From the NCBI GenBank assembly GCA_028281925.1, contig JANQIX010000082.1:62001-126000 (forward strand): DNA of 64,000 bases, written 5' to 3'. Shown here one piece after another: positions 1 through 12,154 of this stretch; position 1 is the stretch's first letter; each line of letters begins with the position of its first letter. Under the pieces are notes generated by a model. The model saw only the letters and a list, made by a program, of their open reading frames with translations. It had not been told where the DNA came from and did not search any database. Position numbers and translations under genes: made by a program. The stretch is from Alphaproteobacteria bacterium (GTDB lineage: Bacteria; Pseudomonadota; Alphaproteobacteria; DSM-16000; Inquilinaceae).

Positions 1-1240
1 TCGACACACCCTGCACGACATGACCGACCTTCGCCTCGAACTCACCAGCAAGGCGGTGCATGACGGCGTGCCTTTCCTCCTCTGCCTTCTTCTCCGCTTC
101 TTCCTGCTCCAGGCGCATGCGCTCTATTCGGATGGCGTTGTCCTTGAATACCTGGACGGCCGCGGCCATCTCGCCGATCTCATCGCGCTGGTTCCGGGCG
201 GGCACTTCGGCAGCAGTGTCGCCGTCGGCGATCCGCCGCATGGCGGCAGTCATGCTGACGACCGGCAGGGAAATGCCGCGGCCGATGACGAAGGCGGCGA
301 CGGCGCCGATCGCCAACGCGATACCGGCCACGATCAGCATGGTGATCACCGCGTTCCTAATGGCGGCGGTGGCCTGCGGGCCCAGCGTGTCCTGCTCGGC
401 TTTGATGGCCAGCTTGAACTCTTCGATCTCGGTCGCGATCTGCGGGCCGATCACATCGAGCTGGCCGACAATGATGGCATTGCGTTCGTTGATGACATCG
501 TACACCTCGTCGAAGGCCGCCCCGTATTGAGAGACCAGGTCTTCGACTTCCGCGGCCAGCATGCGACGCTGCGGGTTCTGCAGGCTCTCCAGAAGGATGT
601 GCGCATTCTCCTCCAGTGCGCCGAATTCCTGGATCACACGCTCGTACGATGCGCTGTCGTTGTCGACGAGGAAGCGCATCACGTACAGGCGGCCCAGCAG
701 CAGGTTGCGCAGCACGCGGCCTGCATAAACGGCCGCCTCCGCGTCGTCCGCCTGGAAGGCGCTTTCCATGATTTCGGTCAGCTTGCGTTCGATTTGCGGG
801 CCGATCTGGTTGAGCTGGCCGTTGACGATCTCATTGCGCTGCTCCTGACGTCCGACCACCAGTTCGAACTGCTCCGTGTAGTGCGCGAGATCCGCCTTGA
901 TCTCCTCCAAGAGGGCGATGTGCTCCGCTTCGACGACCAGGTGAAGTGCGTCTTCGATCAACTCGGAGGTCAGTTCCTCGAAGTGGCGGACCTCGTCAGC
1001 CTCCTCGGCGGTGCCGCGGATGATGAAGTCCTTCACGTTCATCCGCGTCATCAGCATGTTGGCCTGAACACGCCCGATCGCGTTGGTGACCCGGGCCAGG
1101 CCGCGATAGGTGCTGAAACTCTGATCGGCACCATTGAGCGAGACGTAGCCGACACCGCTCGTCACCACCAGCAACGTCAGCACAACAGCGAAGCCAGCCC
1201 AAATCTTGGCGCCAATCCTTAGTTTCAGAACCATTTTCAT
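1..1240 (-). CDS. Methyl-accepting chemotaxis protein, N-terminal part (cut by window edge)
   Basis: Chemoreceptor that would pass a periplasmic stimulus to the CheA/CheW array. The frame opens at an ATG complementary to 1238-1240 (a second ATG lies at 1234) and stays open to base 1. It encodes a short basic start, a first membrane helix (about residues 10-30), a long all-helical periplasmic region of the kind called helical bimodular, a second membrane helix, and a HAMP segment containing [16 protein letters not shown]. The fragment ends just as the cytoplasmic signalling stalk begins, so the signalling tip and any methylation sites lie outside the window. Its layout matches the second chemoreceptor at 12.2-14.6 kb, and the two may be paralogues. 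The ligand cannot be told. Confidence 0.9.
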   Translation of the reverse strand, partial: MKMVLKLRIGAKIWAGFAVVLTLLVVTSGVGYVSLNGADQSFSTYRGLARVTNAIGRVQANMLMTRMNVKDFIIRGTAEEADEVRHFEELTSELIEDALHLVVEAEHIALLEEIKADLAHYTEQFELVVGRQEQRNEIVNGQLNQIGPQIERKLTEIMESAFQADDAEAAVYAGRVLRNLLLGRLYVMRFLVDNDSASYERVIQEFGALEENAHILLESLQNPQRRMLAAEVEDLVSQYGAAFDEVYDVINERNAIIVGQLDVIGPQIATEIEEFKLAIKAEQDTLGPQATAAIRNAVITMLIVAGIALAIGAVAAFVIGRGISLPVVSMTAAMRRIADGDTAAEVPARNQRDEIGEMAAAVQVFKDNAIRIERMRLEQEEAEKKAEEERHAVMHRLAGEFEAKVGHVVQGVS

Positions 1241-1841
1241 CTGCTTATGCCCGTTTCATCATGTGATCGCCAGAGGCTCGAAAGCGCCTTGATTGAGAAG
1301 CACTGTAGCAAGCGCATATAAAAATTTTGTGAAGAGGCTACCTTGAATCAGAAAAAATACCGACCTATATGGCAATCGGGCGGAAATTGCGCCTATTCAT
1401 AGTGGAAACTCTCTTTATTGGTTAACAAAAATACTATAATATATGGACAATTCTCCTTCCAGTTACATGTTTTACTTTACTTTTACATGTGCATGATATT
1501 GGATTTTCAGCGACTTTTTTTGACTGTGGTTTACGGTTTTATCCGCTTGGGCGCCAGCGGAACGGGCACTTGGGTCGGTGTGGGCAGGGAGCTCGAGGGC
1601 AAGGACTAGGGGGGAGATGAGCAGGCGGGCGGATCGAGAGACCGACGACTTCGGCGTTCGGCGCTTGATCGGCCGCCTATGTGGAGAACGAACGGCGGTG
1701 AGGGTGTGACAGTCTGCGTCATCATTGAGAGTGCATATGCGGAAAACTCTTAATGATCTTCGGATAGACTATCTGCCTTCGCCGCTTGGAACCCTGGGCG
1801 GACTGTAGAAGACCGCCACAAGGTGATCGGAGTCGTGGCGA
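1241..1841. other. Divergent intergenic region with an AT-rich core
   Basis: This 600-base gap separates the chemoreceptor from the histidine kinase. From about 1310 to 1550 it is strikingly AT-rich (roughly one third G+C by eye) in a GC-rich genome. It holds a perfect TATAAT hexamer at 1435-1440, though no convincing -35 box lies at the right distance, and a repeated TTACATGT. A 63-codon frame at 1418-1609 has no Shine-Dalgarno sequence and unconvincing composition, so I do not call it. The region probably carries promoters for one or both flanking genes; a small RNA or a decayed insertion is also possible. Confidence 0.5.
1463..1490. repeat. Direct repeat TTACATGT with 20-bp period
   Basis: TTACATGT occurs at 1463-1470 and again at 1483-1490, 20 bp apart or about two helical turns, inside the AT-rich intergenic core. 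Such phasing is typical of paired sites for a DNA-binding protein. No regulator can be assigned from sequence alone, and in AT-rich DNA the coincidence is not negligible. Confidence 0.3.
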
Positions 1842-3008
1842 ATGTTTGCGTTTCGGATCAGAAGGCCGGCGATGTCCGCGGGCAACGGCACACCACGCCC
1901 GGGTGGGAAGGCCTCGCACCATGGCGATGCGGATGACCGGCAGCCGACGGCCGTCCCTTCGATCATCCGCGATGTCGCAATCTGGGTCGTCATGTTCGTG
2001 GCGGCGTTCGGTCTGGCATCCGCCCTGGACCTGAACGAGGTCTGGATGGATTTCGCCGAACAGCATGAAGACTATGAGATCGACGAACTGCCCATGGGCC
2101 TGTCCATCTTTTTCGCGGGCGCCATCTGGATGATCGTGCGGCGCCTGAAGCAGCTTCAGACTGCATCTCGGTGGCTTGCCACGGAGATTGTGCGCAGGAA
2201 GAAGGCGGAAGCAGAGGCCGTTGCCGCCAATCATGCCAAATCCGACTTCTTGGCGATGATGAGCCATGAGCTGCGCACGCCGTTGAACGCGGTCAACGGC
2301 TTTTCCGAAGTCATGCGGCACGAGCTCTATGGCCCCATCGGCAACGCGAAATACAAGGAATATGCAGACGACATCCACCGCAGCGGGAACCGGCTGCTCG
2401 CCATCATCAACACCATCCTCGACCTTTCGAAGATCGAGGCCGGGAAGATGGAACTTCGGCAGAGCGAGATCTGGCTGTCCGACCTGGTGGAGGCCGCGAT
2501 CCGGGAACTGTCCATGCAGGCCTCTATCGAGGGGATCCGCTTCGAATGGACGGAAGGCACCTACAACACGGTCGTGATCGGCGATCGCGGCCTGATCCTT
2601 CAGGCAGTGGCCAATCTGCTGTCCAATGCCGTGAAGTTCACGGAAGCGGGTGGCGTCATCACGACCCGGATCCATAGCGATGGCGACGGCAAGGTCCGTA
2701 TCGCCGTCAGCGACACCGGCATTGGCATGGCGCCGGACCAGATCCCGATCGCATTGCAGGAATTCGGACAGATCGAAAGCGGAATGACCCGCAGATACGC
2801 GGGAACGGGCCTGGGCCTACCGCTGACGCGCCGCATCATGCTGGAGCATGGCGGCGATCTGGAGATCGCCAGCCGCCTCGGCGAGGGCACCACCGCAACT
2901 CTGGTCTTTCCAAAGGCGCGCGTTATTACCTCCGAACATGTGCTGACCGAGTTGCAAGCGGCGGACGCCGCATCGGAATTGCCGGACGTGTCACGGACAG
3001 CCGCTTAA
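1842..3008 (+). CDS. Membrane-bound sensor histidine kinase
   Basis: Two-component sensor kinase of 388 aa that would autophosphorylate and pass phosphate to an unlinked response regulator. Two membrane helices (about 44-62 and 85-100) enclose a short acidic extracytoplasmic loop, so the protein probably senses within or near the membrane. The dimerisation/phosphoacceptor domain has MMSHELRTPLNA with His142. The ATPase domain shows the N box NLLSNAVKFT (258-267), G1 DTGIGM (291-296) and G2 GTGLGLPL (321-328). There is no PAS or receiver domain. An internal ATG at residue 11 is an alternative start. No response regulator is adjacent, so it is an orphan kinase; the DivJ/PleC-like look of the H box is a family resemblance, not evidence of function. 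Confidence 0.9.
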   Translation: MFAFRIRRPAMSAGNGTPRPGGKASHHGDADDRQPTAVPSIIRDVAIWVVMFVAAFGLASALDLNEVWMDFAEQHEDYEIDELPMGLSIFFAGAIWMIVRRLKQLQTASRWLATEIVRRKKAEAEAVAANHAKSDFLAMMSHELRTPLNAVNGFSEVMRHELYGPIGNAKYKEYADDIHRSGNRLLAIINTILDLSKIEAGKMELRQSEIWLSDLVEAAIRELSMQASIEGIRFEWTEGTYNTVVIGDRGLILQAVANLLSNAVKFTEAGGVITTRIHSDGDGKVRIAVSDTGIGMAPDQIPIALQEFGQIESGMTRRYAGTGLGLPLTRRIMLEHGGDLEIASRLGEGTTATLVFPKARVITSEHVLTELQAADAASELPDVSRTAA

Positions 3009-3107
3009 GAGTGGCCGACTGCGACCAACCTGACACCTGAGACGGCCGCCGCCCGTACCGTCAGCGCCTGCTGGAGGACGGTCCCGTACGGACGTTGAGG
3101 CTTGCCG

Positions 3108-4133
3108 TCACGCGCCGCCAAGCGCGCCCACAAGGAACGGCAGGCTGATGTCCATGCGGTAGGCGATGTTGGAATGCGTGGCCGGAAACTCTTCGTACCG
3201 GTGTTCGATCCCATGGTGGCGCAATGCCCGGATGAACCGTCGTGTGCCGTAGAGGATGTTGTACTGATCGCGCGTGCCGCAATCGATATAGAGCGTCGCC
3301 AGGCGCTTCAGGTTGTCGAGCCACGGCCCTGGCTGCCCCTCAACGATGCGCACCGGGTCCCAGGCAAGCCAGTTCGCCCAACGATCTGCGATGATCTCGC
3401 AGGTCTGCGGGTCGACCGGCAGGCGGATCCCGAACGGGCTCTCGGGATCCGGATCGTATGTTGCGCACATGCCGAGCATCATCAGGCAACTGATCTCGTC
3501 CCCGTCCGGCGCTTCGGTCTGGGAGAAGGTGCTGAGGAACGATTCGATCGAGCCGCCATGGCGGCTCAGCACCCGAAGCCCGGCTGGCATCTCGGGCAGA
3601 TAGACCCAGTCGAAGCCCATATCGCCGGAATGGCATGCCGCAGCGGACCAGACATCGGCCCGCCGCAGCACGTGCTGGATGGCGCCGAAGCCGCCGGAGC
3701 TCTTGCCCATGATGCCGCGTCGGTCCGGCCCGCCGCAGCGGAACGCGCTCTCGACCGCAGGCAGCATGTCGTCGACAAGGAAGTCTTCCCAGCGGCCCAT
3801 GACGGGGCTGTTGATGTACTGATTGCCGCCGAGACGCGTGAAGGCATCGGGCATGGCGACGACCACCGGTGGCAGCACGCCGTCGGCCGTCAGGCGGTCC
3901 AGCCTCTCCGGCAGGTTCTCGCCGAAATTGCGCCAGCCTGCCTGTCCCAGGCCGCTGCCGGTATAGCCCGCCAGACTGACGATCAGAGGCAATCCGGCGC
4001 CATCTTGCCCATGCGGTCGCCAGACGGGCACCTGGCGTTCCGTTGCTTCGCCAAGCAGATTGCCGGCCAACGAACCGCCGTCGACGGTCAGCACATCGAC
4101 CCGGCCCGCGGGGATGTCGGGAAATCGGCGCAT
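3108..4133 (-). CDS. Esterase of the alpha/beta-hydrolase (EstD/enterochelin esterase-like) family
   Basis: Predicted serine hydrolase of 341 aa. The nucleophile elbow is in MGKSSGGFGA and a candidate catalytic His lies near the C-terminus in ATHSNIAYR. The pattern of a putative esterase domain (PF00756-like) covers most of the protein. No signal peptide is seen, so it is probably cytoplasmic. The start is fixed by the ATG at 4131-4133, which overlaps the TGA of uppP by one base (TGATG), implying translational coupling. The frame continues upstream inside uppP, but that part is antisense-like nonsense. The substrate is unknown; the pairing with uppP hints at, but does not prove, a lipid-carrier or envelope ester. 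Confidence 0.8.
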   Translation of the reverse strand: MRRFPDIPAGRVDVLTVDGGSLAGNLLGEATERQVPVWRPHGQDGAGLPLIVSLAGYTGSGLGQAGWRNFGENLPERLDRLTADGVLPPVVVAMPDAFTRLGGNQYINSPVMGRWEDFLVDDMLPAVESAFRCGGPDRRGIMGKSSGGFGAIQHVLRRADVWSAAACHSGDMGFDWVYLPEMPAGLRVLSRHGGSIESFLSTFSQTEAPDGDEISCLMMLGMCATYDPDPESPFGIRLPVDPQTCEIIADRWANWLAWDPVRIVEGQPGPWLDNLKRLATLYIDCGTRDQYNILYGTRRFIRALRHHGIEHRYEEFPATHSNIAYRMDISLPFLVGALGGA

Positions 4134-4966
4134 CAGTCGACGCTCCCCGGTGCCAGTCCCAGGTGCAGATAGATCAGCAACGCCACACCCAGAGCCACAC
4201 GATAGACGACGAACGGCGTGAAGCTGGCGCGCTGTAGCCATTTCATCATAAGCGCAATCGCGGCAAACGCGGAAAGAAACGCCAATGCGGCGGACACCAG
4301 CGCATCGCGGCCCAGTGTCGCGTCGCCGGATGCTGCCAGATCGATCCCCTTCAGCGTGCCGGCGGCGAGGATGGCCGGGATGGCCAGCAGAAGCGAGAAC
4401 CGCGCAGCTTCGGTGCGCGTGAGCCGCAGCCACCGCGCCGCCGTCATGGTGATGCCCGACCGGCTGGTTCCGGGAATGAGCGCCAGGGCCTGGGCGCAGC
4501 CGATCAGGATCGCCTCGCGATACGTCAGCGTTTCGGTCCGCCGTTCGGACCGTGCCCGGCGGTCCACCCACCACAGCACGATACCGAAGACGATGGAGGC
4601 GATGGCAATGACATTCGCCAGCAGGAAGAGATCCCGTTCGCCGCCCAGCAGCAACCTGTCGACGGCATAGCCGGCTGCCACGACCGGCACCGTCGCCACG
4701 GCGATCTTCAGCGCAAGATGGGCGCCCCGATCAATGCGGCCTGTCACCAGCCGCCAGCCGCCTATGGCCATCTGCGCCACGTCGCGGCGGAAATAGAGCA
4801 GGACGGCCCCAAGCGTGCCGACATGCACGGCGACGTCGATCACCAGCCCCTGGTCTTGCCAGTCTGTCACCTCCGGGATCAGGACCAGATGCGCGCTGGA
4901 GCTGATGGGCAGAAACTCTGTGATGCCCTGGACGAGCGCGATGACCAACAGCTGCAAGAGCGTCAA
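4133..4966 (-). CDS. uppP: Undecaprenyl-diphosphatase
   Basis: Integral membrane phosphatase that recycles undecaprenyl diphosphate to the monophosphate carrier used for peptidoglycan and other envelope polymers; known to confer bacitracin tolerance. Both family signatures are present: QGITEFLPISSSAHL near the N-terminus and a GTSRSG motif in the second half, with about eight hydrophobic segments. The start is placed at a TTG at 4964-4966, preceded by GGAAGG with 5-nt spacing. This gives 277 aa, the usual family length, with the first helix directly after the start. An upstream ATG at 5074 would add 36 residues of atypical Arg-rich sequence. The stop overlaps the start of the downstream esterase. 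Confidence 0.92.
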   Translation of the reverse strand: MTLLQLLVIALVQGITEFLPISSSAHLVLIPEVTDWQDQGLVIDVAVHVGTLGAVLLYFRRDVAQMAIGGWRLVTGRIDRGAHLALKIAVATVPVVAAGYAVDRLLLGGERDLFLLANVIAIASIVFGIVLWWVDRRARSERRTETLTYREAILIGCAQALALIPGTSRSGITMTAARWLRLTRTEAARFSLLLAIPAILAAGTLKGIDLAASGDATLGRDALVSAALAFLSAFAAIALMMKWLQRASFTPFVVYRVALGVALLIYLHLGLAPGSVD

Positions 4967-5355
4967 TGGACCCTTCCGGATGTAGCGGGCGGTTCTTGCC
5001 GGGCACAACGGCGCCAGGCGGGCGCACCGTAGCCGGTCATCTGTGTCATGACCAAGGCCTGCGGCAATGGGCACCTGCAGTTCGGACGAGACAGATCGTT
5101 CAGATTTGATAACTAATAGTCACTGGTGGCGGACTCTCGAGCGAGTCGCCGTCCGGATCGAGAGATGGATTCGGGAGATTGGGTCAGTGATGCTGACCAA
5201 ACGCCCATTTACCGCTCGCTATCGGCGGGCCTTTGACATATTACGTCGCCGACAAAGCTGGCGGCGTGCGGAATTAGGGCGCGACTGCAGCGTTTTCGTG
5301 CGTGGGCGCGAGATACCACGACGGAACCACCAAGGGAACAGGAACACCGGGCTCT
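4967..5355. other. Divergent intergenic region uppP / gltD
   Basis: Control region between uppP (leftward) and gltD (rightward). A hairpin can form at 5128-5150 (8 bp with one bulge, 6-nt loop, central GACTC/GAGTC). A TTGACA at 5233-5238 would serve as a -35 box for gltD, but no good -10 follows at 16-18 bp. No conserved riboswitch or NtrC-type site was recognised. No credible small gene is present. Confidence 0.4.
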
Positions 5356-6813
5356 ATGGCGAGGATGCTGAAGTTCACCCAGACGGCGCAGGAAACGCCG
5401 GCCAAGCGCTTGGCCGATGAGCGCCGGCAGGACTGGCTGGAGGTCTACGGCGATTATGCCCGCGCCAAAGCCGAAGAGCAGGCGTCGCGGTGTTCGCAAT
5501 GCGGCATCCCGTTCTGTCAGGTGCATTGCCCGCTGCAGAACAATATCCCCGACTGGTTGATGCTGACCGCGGAGGGCCGGCTGGAGGAGGCTTACGAGAT
5601 CTCGTCGGCCACCAACAACATGCCGGAGGTGTGCGGGCGCATCTGCCCGCAGGACCGCTTGTGCGAGGGCAATTGCGTCATCGAGCAGGCGGGGCACGGG
5701 ACGGTTACGATCGGGTCGATCGAGAGGTTCATCACCGACACCGCGTGGGAAAAGGGCTGGATCAAGCCGATCACCGTCGCGCGGGAGCGCGGCCAGTCGG
5801 TCGGCATCATCGGCGGCGGCCCGGGCGGGCTGGCCGCGGCCGAGGAACTGCGCAAGCGCGGCTATCAGGTCGATGTGTATGACCGGTACGACCGCATCGG
5901 CGGCCTGATGATCTACGGCATTCCCAATTTCAAGCTCGAGAAATTCGTGATCGAGCAGCGCACGAAGCTGCTGGAAGAAGGCGGCATCCGCTTCCACTGC
6001 AATTTCGAGGTAGGCCGTGACGCGAGCCTCGCCGATCTGCGCGCCCGCCACGATGCGGTGCTGATCGCCACCGGCGTCTACAAGGCCCGTGATCTGATGG
6101 CGCCCGGCGTCGGCCTGGGCAACATCGTCGCGGCCATGGACTATCTCACCGCCTCTAACCGCAAGGGGCTTGGCGACGAGGTTCCGACCTTTGAAGACGG
6201 GTCTTTGAACGCCGACGGCAAGCATGTGGTCGTCATCGGCGGTGGCGACACCGCGATGGACTGCGTGCGTACGGCTGTGCGCCAGGGGGCGAAATCGGTG
6301 AAGTGCCTCTACCGCCGCAACCGGGCCAACATGCCCGGTTCCATGCGCGAGGTGGCGAACGCCGAGGAAGAGGGCGTGGAGTTCGTCTGGCAGGCCGCGC
6401 CCGAGGCCTTTCTGGGCGAAGGCGCGGTCCAGGCCGTGCGCGCCCACAAGATGCATCTGGGCATCCCCGATGCCACGGGCCGGCAGACGCCGCAAGTGAT
6501 CGACGGGTCCAGCTTCACGCTGGAGGCCGATTTGGTGATCAAGGCCCTTGGCTTCGACCCGGAAGACGTACCGGGCCTGTTCGGCGCACCGGAGTTGAAG
6601 GTTTCCCGCTGGGGTACGGTGACGGTCAGCTTCAAGACGATGATGACCAGTCTGGACGGCGTGTTCGCCGCCGGCGACATCATCCGCGGCGCCTCGCTGG
6701 TGGTCTGGGCCATCCGCGACGGCCGCGACGCCGCCGAAGCCATGCACACCTATCTGCAGGCCAAGGCCGCCGCCGCGCAGCAACACGTTGCCGCCGACGT
6801 AGCGGCTGAGTGA
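5356..6813 (+). CDS. gltD: Glutamate synthase (NADPH) small subunit
   Basis: Beta subunit of glutamate synthase, which feeds electrons from NADPH through FAD and iron-sulfur clusters to the GltB subunit, making glutamate from glutamine and 2-oxoglutarate. The 485-aa product has an N-terminal Cys cluster (CSQCGIPFCQVHCP) and a second Cys group (CGRICPQDRLCEGNC) for the [4Fe-4S] clusters. An FAD fold follows (IIGGGPGGLAAAEELR) and an NADPH fold (VVIGGGDTAMDC). I chose the ATG at 5356, with AAGGGAACAGG upstream, over the longest frame at 5302, because it gives the usual N-terminus. It heads a gltD-GST-gltB cluster, the reverse of the common gltB-gltD order. Confidence 0.95.
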   Translation: MARMLKFTQTAQETPAKRLADERRQDWLEVYGDYARAKAEEQASRCSQCGIPFCQVHCPLQNNIPDWLMLTAEGRLEEAYEISSATNNMPEVCGRICPQDRLCEGNCVIEQAGHGTVTIGSIERFITDTAWEKGWIKPITVARERGQSVGIIGGGPGGLAAAEELRKRGYQVDVYDRYDRIGGLMIYGIPNFKLEKFVIEQRTKLLEEGGIRFHCNFEVGRDASLADLRARHDAVLIATGVYKARDLMAPGVGLGNIVAAMDYLTASNRKGLGDEVPTFEDGSLNADGKHVVVIGGGDTAMDCVRTAVRQGAKSVKCLYRRNRANMPGSMREVANAEEEGVEFVWQAAPEAFLGEGAVQAVRAHKMHLGIPDATGRQTPQVIDGSSFTLEADLVIKALGFDPEDVPGLFGAPELKVSRWGTVTVSFKTMMTSLDGVFAAGDIIRGASLVVWAIRDGRDAAEAMHTYLQAKAAAAQQHVAADVAAE

Positions 6814-6820
6814 CGGGAGC

Positions 6821-7453
6821 ATGCTGAGGCTCTACGACTACGGCGAGTCCGGCAACGGCTACAAGGTGCGGATGCTCTTATGCCGTCTGGGACTGGCGTT
6901 CGAATGGGTCGAGTTGGACATCCTTCAAGGCCAGACGCGCACGCCGGAGTTTCTTGCGAAGAACCTCAACGGGCGCATTCCGGTCCTGCGGCTGGAAGAC
7001 GGCACCCATTTGGCGGAATCGAACGCCATCCTCTGGTATCTGGCCGATGGCACGCCGTGGCTTCCAGACGACCGGATTCAGCGGGCGCTGGTGCTGCAGT
7101 GGATGTTCTTCGAGCAGTACAGCCATGAACCCAACATCGCGGTAGCCCGGTTCTGGCACCATCTGCCGGCCATGTCGCCCTCCCAGCAGGCCCAGCTGCC
7201 GGAGAAGATGGACAAGGGCCATGCCGCCTTGGCCGTGATGGAACAGCATCTGGCCAAGACCCCCTACTTCGTCGGCGACCGCGCGTCGATCGCCGATCTG
7301 GCGCTGTACGCCTATACCCATGTGGCCGATGAGGGGGGCTTCGATCTCGCCGCCTATCCGGCCGTTCGCGCGTGGCTCGACCGCATTTCCGCCGACCCCG
7401 CGCATGTCGCCATAACCGATCCGGTCGGCGCAACTGCGCCGAACGCGGCATAA
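6821..7453 (+). CDS. Glutathione S-transferase family protein
   Basis: Thioredoxin-fold plus all-helical GST of 210 aa, the family that conjugates or reduces substrates with glutathione. The N-terminal domain starts MLRLYDYGESGNGYKVR. It has the cis-proline segment NGRIPVLRLEDG and the glutathione-contacting ESNAILWYLA (Glu-Ser pair). The C-terminal domain has the capping motif SIADLALYAYTH. It begins 7 nt after gltD and ends 27 nt before gltB, so all three are probably one transcript. A GST between the two glutamate synthase subunits is unusual. A link through glutamate as glutathione precursor, or protection of GltD/GltB Fe-S clusters, is my inference only. Confidence 0.88.
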   Translation: MLRLYDYGESGNGYKVRMLLCRLGLAFEWVELDILQGQTRTPEFLAKNLNGRIPVLRLEDGTHLAESNAILWYLADGTPWLPDDRIQRALVLQWMFFEQYSHEPNIAVARFWHHLPAMSPSQQAQLPEKMDKGHAALAVMEQHLAKTPYFVGDRASIADLALYAYTHVADEGGFDLAAYPAVRAWLDRISADPAHVAITDPVGATAPNAA

Positions 7454-7480
7454 CCCCGTTCCATCGGGAGACAACAGACG

Positions 7481-12040
<4,560 letters not shown>

Positions 12041-12097
12041 GGCGCTTCGGCGCGGAGCGGGCTTCGGCCCTGCCTATCAACCGTCTCGGGAATCGGG

Positions 12098-12130
12098 CCG
12101 CCGGCGGCCCTGAACTTGGGTCGCCGGCGG
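12098..12130. terminator. Possible bidirectional terminator between gltB and chemoreceptor
   Basis: CCGCCGGCG (12098-12106) pairs perfectly with CGCCGGCGG (12122-12130) around a 15-nt loop, giving a strong 9-bp GC stem between two convergent genes. There is no U-tract, so it is either a factor-assisted terminator or only an mRNA-stabilising hairpin. Confidence 0.4.
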
Positions 12131-12154
12131 AGTGTTCGGAATCCCCCGATCTCT

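Noticed and set aside
1418-1609. 63-codon frame in the AT-rich intergenic region
   Set aside because: No Shine-Dalgarno sequence, hydrophobic-to-random translation without pattern, and the frame simply reflects few stops in one phase.
3009-3107. Terminator between the histidine kinase and esterase genes
   Set aside because: Short complementary words exist (GTACGG/CCGTAC) but no stem longer than about 6 bp with a sensible loop could be drawn.
5233-5270. Sigma-70 promoter for gltD
   Set aside because: A perfect TTGACA is present, but no -10-like hexamer lies 16-18 bp downstream, so I mention it only in the intergenic entry.
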